Source: Phlebotomus papatasi
Taxonomy: Eukaryota; Arthropoda; Insecta; Diptera; Psychodidae
DNA length: 64,000 nt
Reading direction: 5' to 3'
NCBI RefSeq assembly: GCF_024763615.1
Contig: NC_077223.1
Location: forward strand, 87,978,627 to 88,042,626
Shown here: positions 55,701 to 64,000 of the stretch, piece after piece
How the letters are laid out: the number at the start of each line of letters is the position of its first letter
Numbering within the stretch: the stretch's first letter is position 1
The notes under the pieces: model-generated
The model's input: only the letters and a program-made list of their open reading frames with translations
Database searches by the model: none
Told to the model about the DNA's origin: nothing
Translations under genes and position numbers: made by a program

Positions 55701-58286
55701 TTAATACGAACTACGATTGACTGCTTTCTCATAGCGGTCCTCGCGGTCCTTTAACACGATCGCGACGATCACTTCGTCAAATAACCGGTTTTTTTTTTTA
55801 ATTTGTGTGTTTTGTATATTGAAACTGAAACTCTTTACCTGTTCTATCCAATCATTGATGGGAGTGATAAGAATGCTCTGCAGACTCTCCGTGACATGAT
55901 TGGGCAGTCCTGAATATTTCAAAGTTTCCCGAATAATATTTAAAATGCAGCACAAACTGACTTTGATGTCTTCCGATTTCCGTTCAAGATCTTTAAATTG
56001 TTCTGTAAGCCGCACAATGTCTTCATGAGTGAGTTTAAGAAGCATCTGAAGTCCAGTGAGAGCTTCTGAAGATTTGTTTTGCAATTTTGACAGGATACTC
56101 CGTTGAATTAGTCGCATTTGCTTAAGTCGACCATCAATTTCATCGTTAGTTTCCTTCATTTTTTGCGCGCAGTTTGCATGATTATCAAGTGCGTTTAGGA
56201 ACTCTTCTGTGAAGAAAGTACCTGTGATCTTGATCTTGTCGGATTCGTCAGAAGACGTCTGCAATCATAGGGAACGCATTTAAAAATTATCGAACTGCAT
56301 ACTCTAAACTTACCTGCAAACGACTCAAAAACAGACTAAGAATTGCTGACATAGATTCAAGACTATCACTTTGAATTCTGTAGCGATTGGAGTTCTTTGC
56401 AGCTACAATGGTTGTAGATATTCCTGAATACATTGATTTGAAAGCTATAGCTTGGGCTGATGCTTCAAACTGCATCTCATTGAATAGGCCTGCAATGCCA
56501 CCTTTCCCAACGTTATCAGTTTCTATAACGATCTTGTACTTTGCTTCCTTCTGAGGTAGACAATTCTTGTATACCAGTCCAATGGGTAAGAAGATACTCT
56601 TCTCAGTAACCCTTGGAATTCCCTGCCTATTGATGGAGGAGACCAGAACAGTAACTTTAAGAGAAGTTGGGTCCTGCCTCTTTCCCATGTAGATCCAAGT
56701 CGATAGCCTTCGGGTTGCTTTGTCTTCGACGTCCCGAAACACATGAATTGGATCCTTGGCTGTTAGAGGCGCATTAGCGTTTACAATCACTTGAATATGA
56801 TCAATATTAACGGATGCCTTAAGTACAACGCTGATTTCACACATCTTCGGACTATCACTTTCTTCATCTTCACCCTTAGGAGCGTACGTAGATTGAACTA
56901 GAATCTTACTGAAAGTTACGTTAACCGATAGCTCCCGCTCGGCAGTTGCATTGATAAGAGAAATATCAGTAAAGTCAATTCCAGATTTGATTTCAGCTTC
57001 TAAATCTTCCAGCTCCTTTTGAGCTTTCTCAACGGTTAGTTGTTTGAGGTTCAGAGATGGGACCTTAAAGATTTGGGGTTCAGAACCTAGAAATCCAACT
57101 GTAAGGATCCCAGTATCGCTTAGTGTGACAATTCCTCCTGATAGATCTGTGAATGTGCCTCTGGATAGTGCTACAGGAATTTGAGGTAGCTGTGCTGACC
57201 AGATCAGCTTCGATTCCTCGTAGATGAGCAAGGATCCCATTTCCGTTGCAATTGCAATCATAAGTCTCACGTCAGGTTCTGTAAGTAACCCAAGCTAAGT
57301 GTAACAAACTTCCAACGAACTAGACACTTACCCCAGTACCATCCGATAACAAAACTATGAAGGCACACGGCGGTATAGTCTAGTTTCTTGATGAACTTAA
57401 TTTTGCCAGTATCACTTAGGCAGAATAAGTTATGCTCTCCCAAGACAATTATTACTGACTCAGAACTAAAACAAAAGAAAACGTTTTCTTATGAAAGTGA
57501 GGAAAACAAAGGAAAAGTCGTAGTTTGAAGAACGATATCTGACTTAGTTACTTGATGCACTGCTATGTCTAAGGGACTCTCTCCAATGAAGAAAGTCCAG
57601 AATGGACAGATCTGTTGCGAAGTCACATTGTCAGAAGATTGAGCTAGATCTTGATACTTAAAACATTCAATAAAACCACTTGGTGCTACTGTTACGAAGC
57701 AATCAATGCGAGAGACGTACTTCATAGGAGCAGGGATAGTTCTTTCTTCAGGCAATTGGGTTTCGTAAGAAATGCCGTCTTGTTCAAAGAACTTTAGACC
57801 ACCGTCCATGTGTAAGATACAGAGGAATTCCTTTCCCTTGACTCCCCCAAAACCTCCACTACACAATGAAAAAGCAAACTTCGAAAGGATACTTTCGTAA
57901 GCAAGCTGAAGACGAAATTGAGTTCCGTGTTCAGCCACTCCTTCCGTTGCTGTTAGCCAGAAAACGCTGAGTTTCATGGGATGCAGAACTGCAAGGCAGC
58001 TGCGGTTGTCACTTCGACTGCTAGAGAACTTTCCACAAGCCAAACCAATAACGGGTTGTGGAAGTTTGACCTCTAACAAAATATCTGTAGGGGAAAATGT
58101 GGCCCCATTTTCGGGCGGTGATGGTGCAAAGACACTCAAGTGCCCAGAATGAGAACCCACCACAATTGAATCCCTTTCACCATCTTCCACCAAGCCAAGT
58201 CTTCCACATAGGAGACTGAAACTATCAAATCCACTGGTACTTGGACATTGGGTTGTCCACCACGTGATAACACGAAACAGGGACAT
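55701..58286 (-). CDS. BBS9: BBSome subunit 9 (PTHB1)
   Basis: BBS9 is a structural subunit of the BBSome, the coat complex moving membrane proteins in and out of cilia (family knowledge). Exons: 58286-57544 (or ending 57552), 57465-57332, 57278-56314 and 56258 on, all consistent in phase. The start MSLFRVITWW matches human MSLFKARDWW. The N-terminal beta-propeller includes VGSHSGHLSVFAP, LLEVKLPQPVIGLACGKF and GGFGGVKGKEFLCILHMDG. Middle blocks are SAQLPQIPVAL and VTLSDTGILTVGFLGSEP. Then RYRIQSDSLESMSAILSLFLSRLQ leads into the helical C-terminal part. A donor at 55838 (CAG|GTAAAG) would end exon 4 after 754 codons; reading through gives a stop at 55701. No following exon is seen: the DNA beyond is a mariner fragment and satellite. 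The 3' end is therefore unresolved. Confidence 0.9.
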
Positions 58287-58552
58287 TTTTCGCACTTTTG
58301 TGGTTTTCACGCTACTGTTGACAACGCTTAGGGAGTCATAGCAACGAGTTGGCATCGTTAAACTCCCTTTTTCAGTCCCCCTAATGAAGTTTATGCGGCA
58401 ATCCTTCGTGGAAGAAAGAGATAATGGAATATGATGATTTACGCGCAAACGCGATTTTTTCGTAGTAAAGAAGTCGCCCACGCGTCAGGGATGGAAAACT
58501 CTGTGACAGGAACACTTGTTACGAAAACATTTGTTGAATCAACTAAATTTTA

Positions 58553-58613
58553 CAGTCAAGTTCCACAAATATGAATTCCTATTCCTCAAAATCAAACATC
58601 AAAGAGAACACAG
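58553..58613. mobile_element. Left end of a decayed pogo-like MITE
   Basis: TA-CAGTCAAGTTCCACAAATATGAA resembles the left end of 25698-25991. It is interrupted at 58614 by another element and appears to resume at about 59006 (gcttgaattcgaattcaaaatg). The right end is not found. Confidence 0.55.
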
Positions 58614-59005
58614 TTAGCTGGAAAAGGCAGCGTTTTCACCATACTTTTGCTGAATTGAAAAGCAAAAAAATATGCTGACCGTTCAGCAGTTCTTGAACAA
58701 AAAGTGCTAACCAAATATATAGAAATGGCACTGCCTAGCCGAGTGTCGTTTTAAAGTTAGCAGGATTCAGATAGAAATGCATATTTTAAGTTAACCAAAT
58801 GCTAACCTATTTCAATTCAGCTGAAAATATTTGTATTTTTAGCTGAATTCTGCTAACCTTAGACGAAAATTCGCAAATTAGTACCATTTCCATTTGATTA
58901 GCACTTTTTGTTCGGCGACTGCTAATCGGTCAGCACATTTTTGCTGATCAATTCAGCAAAAATATGCTGAAATCGGTAACTTTTTCAGCTAAGTGTGCTC
59001 TCTGA
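58614..59005. mobile_element. Inverted-repeat element related to the 26.0 kb hairpin
   Basis: gagaacacagttagctggaaaag on the left and ttttcagctaagtgtgctctctgagaa on the right form the terminal inverted repeat. Internal gctaacct/gctgaa blocks are also inverted around 58800. It is inserted in the MITE that starts at 58553. Non-coding. Confidence 0.7.
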
Positions 59006-59686
59006 GAACGCACGCTTGAATTCGAATTCAAAATGCTTTCTTTTTAGTGGTTGTGTGAAGAAAAGTCGCACGACAAAATTGATGTATGAATATAGAACCA
59101 TTTTACTTTGTTACTCCTTGGATAGTACTCCATAAAAATGAAGGAAATTCGGCACAATGAAAGTTTGTAGAGAAATACGGGCCCTTGAGCTAGAAGTTCT
59201 TAGTTAGAAGAAAGAAATATCACTGGAATCAGTAGTAACGAGGACAATGTGGTCGGTTTTGTCACTGAATTTGTTCAGTTACCATACAGTTCCTTAAACT
59301 TGATTTTCTGATTACTAATTATTGAATTCAACATGTAAAATTTTAGGTTATGTGAAGAAACAATTTTTTTGCTGTTTCTTGAATATTATTGCTCTTTTAT
59401 ATGAGATTTTTCACAAGAAAGCAATTTTTGCGCTCTTAGGTTATAATTCTTGCGAGTAACGCATACATTTGCAACCTTTGCAACCATAAGAGGGGGCAAT
59501 ATTTCACATTAGAGCCTAGAAAGTTTGGAGTTTGGGATGCTAAAACTCTGGAGAGGTGCCTCATGGTTTGTCCGAGGGTGATCTTGTGAGGGCCAGACCC
59601 CTAGTCTCCATATGGCTCCCGGGAATTAAAGAAGGATGTAGTAGTAAAGTGAAATAAAAGTTGTGGGTATAAGCCGACGTTAATTG
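59006..59686. other. Gene-free DNA
   Basis: No coding sequence is supported. Near 59330 a stretch (gaattcaacatgtaaaattttaggttatgtgaagaaa) again matches the internal part of the 25.7 kb MITE family. Confidence 0.5.
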
Positions 59687-60206
59687 CAATCAACAATAGG
59701 GAAAACCGGAAGTCCTCCAGTGCTAACTGTGGTGACCAACAGATGGCGCCGTGGTGAGTGTGAGGGGAAATGAGTTATTGGGCAACGGGACGTGTGTGAA
59801 GTTGGCAGAGAGGACGTGAAGTGACCGAGTGATTGGATTGTGGATTTGGAGTGAATAAAGAAAAGATAAAGAAGTAAAAAGACAATACAGTGTGTTTTAA
59901 TGGGATTGAGGGTGCCACACTAACAAAGAGAGATTCTCAGCATGACCCGAGACGGAAAAGAAGATCTGAAAATTTTGCCAAGTAATACAAAAATTTGAAA
60001 AATACAGTGTAAGAAGAGCGCTCCCATTCCCTTTTATGCCCTGGTGTAATCCTGACCAAAACTCTGAACGAGTCTCAGAGAAAGATTGCAAGACTTGACC
60101 ACTGATGAAGGCTTGGAGACAGAGCCGAAAGCTTTGAAGATAGTTGATGTGTTCCCTGAGTGATTATCTCTTCCCGACGACTTCCGGTTTTCCCTATTGT
60201 TGATTG
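59687..60206. mobile_element. 520 bp element with perfect 28 bp inverted ends
   Basis: CAATCAACAATAGGGAAAAC begins a 28 bp end (59687-59714) that is repeated exactly, inverted, at 60179-60206. The 12 bp word TGAAATAAAAGT flanks both sides (59650-59661 and 60205-60216). A hammerhead-like CTGATGA...GAAA block lies near the right end (60102-60130). No transposase frame, class uncertain. Confidence 0.75.
60095..60142 (+). ncRNA. Hammerhead-like core in the 59.7 kb element
   Basis: CTGATGA (60102-60108), a stem GGCT...AGCC with a 9 nt loop, and GAAA (60127-60130) followed by GCTT. The A-GC-U palindrome could form stem III between two molecules. Stem I is weak (A-U, C-G then mismatches) and the same extra A as in the 14 kb motif follows CTGATGA. 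Suggestive only. Confidence 0.3.
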
Positions 60207-60793
60207 AAATAAAAGTCTACAAGAGGAATTCTAGTGCCTTTCCTGGACCTAGGAACTTATAATGCCGTTCTTTCGGTCGTGAGTCAATTGAGGGCGGTTG
60301 CGAGGGTTTGTGAGGTTCCACTTTATCTCCTCAGAATCGTAATACTATTATCAGTAATACACAATTGGAGAAACCCCATCGCCGCCTGTTATCTCTCGTA
60401 CGCGCTACGCCTCTTCTCAAACGAATGAGAGAGTTCCACGTCGCACAGTTTAGGTCACCACCAGGAGGAAGATTTTCCCTTAGTTTGACAAAAACTGGTG
60501 AAAAATTTCCTTCCACAGATTGAGTCTGGCTTCCTCCGCAGTTTTGTCGAGTGTTTTGACAGAGTGACAAAAGCTCCTGCGAGACTTCAGCCTTGCTCTT
60601 GGTTTTTTGTGACCATGGAGAAGATGCTTCTGTTCAAAAAGAACCTTGGACATCTCTCTACTGGAGATTATTTGTTTCCTTACCCGTCGTGGAGCAATTT
60701 CTGCTAAGGAATAGAGTTTGTCCACCATCTAGGCTACTTATTTTGGCCCATTATATAATATATTCCCAATTCTACTATTCCATCCTAACGCCC
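60207..60793. other. Unassigned DNA
   Basis: A Lys/Arg-rich minus-strand frame (60480-60728) has no domain I know. No splice context supports it. Confidence 0.4.
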
Positions 60794-61265
60794 AAGAGAA
60801 GTTGGGTCCTGCCTCTTTCCCATGTAGATCCAAGTCGATAGCCTTCGGGTTGCTTTGTCTTCGACGTCCCGAAACACATGAATTGGATCCTTGGCTGTTA
60901 GAGGCGCATTAGCGTTAACAATCACTTGAATATGATCAATATTAACTGATGCCTTAAGTACAACGCTGATTTCATACATGTAGCGCTGTAATAAAAAAAA
61001 AACTCTCCATGATTTCCTAATCCCATGTGAGAGTAAGACCATATATCTCCCTATCCTTCTCCATCCATTCTGTGTCGAGTGGCTGTGCTACTGTGGAAAA
61101 CTGGTTCTTACAGGTGGGTTGCCTCTGTGAGACCGGTCAGAGTAGCACCGATCGTAGCGGAGATCGGTGGTGTTCCACAGAAGTTCCGGTCCTTCCCAAA
61201 ATTCGTTTCCGTTTCCGCCACACACATCTTCGGACTATCACTTTCTTCACCTTCACCTTTAGGAG
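60794..61265 (-). pseudogene. Duplicated fragment of BBS9 exon 3, split by an insertion
   Basis: Positions 60794-60977 repeat 56659-56842 and 61222-61265 repeat 56840-56883 of BBS9, same orientation, with about five differences in roughly 225 bp. The frame of the first part is still open. Between them lie about 245 bp of unrelated sequence flanked by acat on both sides. The copy lacks a promoter, splice sites and the rest of the gene, so it is a non-functional fragment. Confidence 0.93.
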
Positions 61266-61395
61266 CGGTTACGAGCTTCAGCGCTGTATCAGATTCTGTA
61301 TGCCAGGGTACAAATACAGCGTTGCTAACAAAATGACTAAATTAATTCATTATTTAAACTAAATGAATTCAAGATCGATACAGCAGAAAATCTGA

Positions 61396-61468
61396 AGCTC
61401 CCCAGACTTGAACCTGGGACTTCACAGTCATAGAGACAATACTCTATCAATTGATCTACTTAGGCCCC
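61396..61468 (-). repeat. tRNA-derived SINE head, second copy
   Basis: The minus strand has a box A region tagatcaattgatagag and box B ggttcaagtctg, closely parallel to 13094-13168 (both read gtctctRtgaNtgtgaRgtc between the boxes). The anticodon arm does not form a canonical tRNA, so it is a SINE. Confidence 0.7.
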
Positions 61469-63838
61469 AGAACCAAACAGGCGATGAAAAATATTTTACT
61501 TTAAAAGCAAACATTATGCGCTACACAATAAATTTTACTGTATAATCCTCGAGCCATTTTTCCAAATTTAATCAATGTTAAAATTTATAAAATTACTTAA
61601 TTTTCGTCTGTTATAATTTAGAACAGTACTAGAGTAATAGTATTATAAATTTGATTATTTTCTTTAATGCTTCAGGAGTTATATTGTGTTATGGACACAT
61701 TTCATTCGTTCCATGTTTAAGGTCGGGCTGTAGGTGCTACTGAACTATATACTACTGTTATACCATACTATATTTTTCTGTTATACTACACAGTACTCTT
61801 ACATACATAATTCTTTTTCTGTGTTCTTTTCTATAAACTCTACACAGTCTTTTACATTGAAGATCATAATTACCTTACAGTTATATTTTAGAACAGTATT
61901 GGAGCAAGGTGTTATAATTTAACTACTTTTCTTTTTATTTCACTTTGAATTCTACTAGCATGCTCTCAAATTTAAAATATTTATGTTCATCTTATTTGCA
62001 TTTTGTTTGGCAAATTTGTCAAATTAACAAAAGTTCTTGTTACAAGTAACAAATGTGCCATGCGCGCTTTTCCCACCACGAACTGTAATAGCTCGGTGGT
62101 GTGTCGAAATGCTTCTGTGGAAAATTCATCAGTGTTTCATCAGTCGTGTGTGAAGAATCACTGAGGAAAGTCACGGAAAAACTCTTCTCCCTCTGATAGT
62201 GAGTTCTTTGATTCTCAATTTCGAGTGAGCACAGATTTTTCTTCTGAGCAATTTCGCGCGTTTTTACCAAATTTTTCTGCAAGGCAACATCGGAAAATAT
62301 CGCGTGTGGAGCATTTTTTTCAACTGCTCTACAATTTTCCCAGAAAAAAAAATATGATTATTTTCTTGAAGACGTGTCTCTGAGTTAAATCTCCACATGG
62401 TTGTAAATGATCTCGTTGGCGGTAATGTACACAAATACAGACACAATATGGTGGATGATAAATTTTCCAGTGCAATTTCCTGCTTAGTGAAGAAATTCCG
62501 GGTGAAAGAGTTGCGCTAAATCGCTGGATGATTTGGTGGTGAGACACTGGTGGAGGGTGTGCTGGGGTTGGATCGTGTAGAAAAGAGTGCCTTTGAGTGG
62601 GCCAAAAAGAACAGGAGCGGAGACGTATCAAAAAATAAATAAATCTTCCACCCATCACTCCCCATGGTGTACCTGAACGCGTGTGGAAATCCCCATATTC
62701 CGGAAGACGAAAGGAAGATGGAAAAACAAATGTTCTCTTCACATCTTCATCCCAGCAGATTGTTTCCCTCTGGGCAGCAATAATTGCTGTATTGTGTTTG
62801 TGTATCCTCGTATGGTGTTGCGTTTGATATCATTAAAAAATAACAGTGAAAGTGTAAGAAACACTGCTTCTTCAATTTCATCTTTTTAATGAAAAATTTA
62901 TGTTACCCAAAGTGTACATTTAGCCTTATATTTATGCCACTGAAACATGAAGAATGAGAGATCCGGATATGGGCAACTACATACATGATTTAGAAGAGAA
63001 ATTTAGGGTTTTTGTATACCGGAAGTGTAATAAATATTTGAAAGATAGTCATATCCAGGGTCAAATTCCCTTATTTTCATTTGAGATTATCCAAGTTGAA
63101 TTCGATGGGAATTGAAAAGAAGTAATCAAATTATAACACTTTGCTCTAGTACTGTTATAAAATATAACGGCAATATAGTTGTGATATTAGTTTTCTTCTC
63201 ATGTTACTTGGATCAATATAAGTGCAATACTTACCCAAACACTTTTGAAAGTTTTCGAAAGTTATTGCTGTTAATTCACTTCATTTTTAATTAAAATTCA
63301 CTTTGAAACAAGTGGCGGAAGCACTGAAACATGAATAGTTTCCGCAAAAATTACATTTTGTTAATGGTTACCCAGATATACCCATGAAGTCTTCTGTATA
63401 AGTATACTGCTTCAAAGCATCTATACTAAATTTAATTTTATGCGGACAAAAGTAACAAGGTTATTTAAGTTCTAAGAAAATCAAGGAATATTCTATGACT
63501 CAAAGAGAAAAGCTTTCATTAGAGAAAGAGTTTTTTCTTATTACTAATTTTAACAAATATATGAACGACTCTTTAAATGTAAATCAAAATTTAACTTAAG
63601 TTACAAGAGAATAGGGAAAGGCTTTCATACTTCGCATACACTCTAGCTTCGAACACTTCATATTTTTTCGATATTCCTTTAATATTTTTCTGTCACACAT
63701 TTCCTGAGAAATATGAAATGTTCTAAGCCAAAGTAGGTGCGAAACTTGAAAGTCTTCCCCTATTTAATATTGTTCAGAAAGAATGTCTAATCTAAAGGCC
63801 AAAGGCAAAATTTCTAAATGGCAGATCTAGTACTACAT
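61469..63838. other. Gene-free DNA with a higher-complexity island at about 62040-62800
   Basis: AT-rich repeats such as ttatattttagaacagta (61610-61665, 61880-61935, inverted near 63140-63165) flank the island. The island is GC-richer and not repeated in this window. No frame in it has a known domain. It could be regulatory or an untranslated exon of a gene outside the window. Confidence 0.4.
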
Positions 63839-64000
63839 CCCAGCAACGAAAGAGTTCCCTGTTCGACCTGTCGCGACGGTGGCGGCCTCCCAAATGTTCA
63901 GAAAGTGGTGGCCATCAAAGAGAACTATTGCTTCAACCGCGTTCGCTTTTTCCCAGCCCGTAAGGATTTACATTGGACCGAACCCTGTTCCGAACGCGTT
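63839..64000 (+). mobile_element. 201 bp MITE, copy 2, cut by the window end
   Basis: The stretch matches 29439-29600 with about three differences in 162 bp, in the same orientation. Its right end lies beyond the window. Confidence 0.85.

Noticed and set aside
58287..58481. 65-codon extension of BBS9, containing an internal ATG
   Set aside because: MSLFRVITWW at 58286 matches the conserved BBS9 N terminus, so the upstream residues are 5' UTR.
1..64000. CRISPR arrays, bacterial operons or prophage
   Set aside because: Spliced genes, a eukaryotic tRNA-Met with pol III terminator and MITEs show animal nuclear DNA. No regularly spaced identical repeats with unique spacers are present.

Overview
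This 64 kb window is AT-rich, intron-containing animal DNA, most likely from an insect and probably a nematoceran fly (a sand fly or similar). That reading rests on short introns (44-72 nt), single-copy genes with clear insect/vertebrate orthologues, an elongator tRNA-Met of fly type, and a dense load of small TA-flanked inverted-repeat elements. The species call is inference; nothing in the sequence names it.

Layout. 1-5.4 kb: a full-length, apparently young Ty3/gypsy LTR retrotransposon with identical LTRs and one open gag-pol frame. 5.4-21 kb: a gene desert made of dispersed and nested repeats. It holds a ccgaaaagccaaaat minisatellite, a tRNA-derived SINE head, a Penelope-like terminal-repeat array carrying hammerhead-ribozyme-like cores, nested foldback elements and a decayed RTE-type LINE. 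21.7-32.4 kb: a kinesin-8 gene (Klp67A/KIF18 type, minus strand) with an 8.1 kb intron that contains, on the opposite strand, the mitochondrial ribosome recycling factor gene plus many transposon relics. 36.4-41.1 kb: RBM45 (minus), whose 3.4 kb intron is packed with MITEs. 41.5-43.1 kb: a DEF8-like gene (minus), divergent across about 170 bp from TRAPPC13 (plus, 43.2-44.7 kb). 44.8 kb: tRNA-Met(CAT). 45-51 kb: repeats, including a 1.37 kb foldback element. 51.4-53.4 kb: a pogo/CENP-B-type transposase remnant, an ARL14EP-like gene, and a convergent small gene I do not recognise. 53.6-55.4 kb: a 1.8 kb higher-order satellite array. 55.5-58.3 kb: a broken mariner transposase and BBS9/PTHB1 (minus), with a 98%-identical fragment of one BBS9 exon copied to 60.8-61.3 kb. 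61.3-64 kb: repeats and unassigned DNA.

The host genes are unrelated housekeeping genes: mitotic spindle motor, mitochondrial translation, RNA binding, late endosome/lysosome function, TRAPP trafficking and the ciliary BBSome. They do not form a pathway. The informative parts are the architecture (nested gene, bidirectional promoter, convergent 3' ends), the layered transposon history, and the ribozyme-like motifs in two repeat families. Exon joins were worked out by eye from splice signals and reading-frame continuity.
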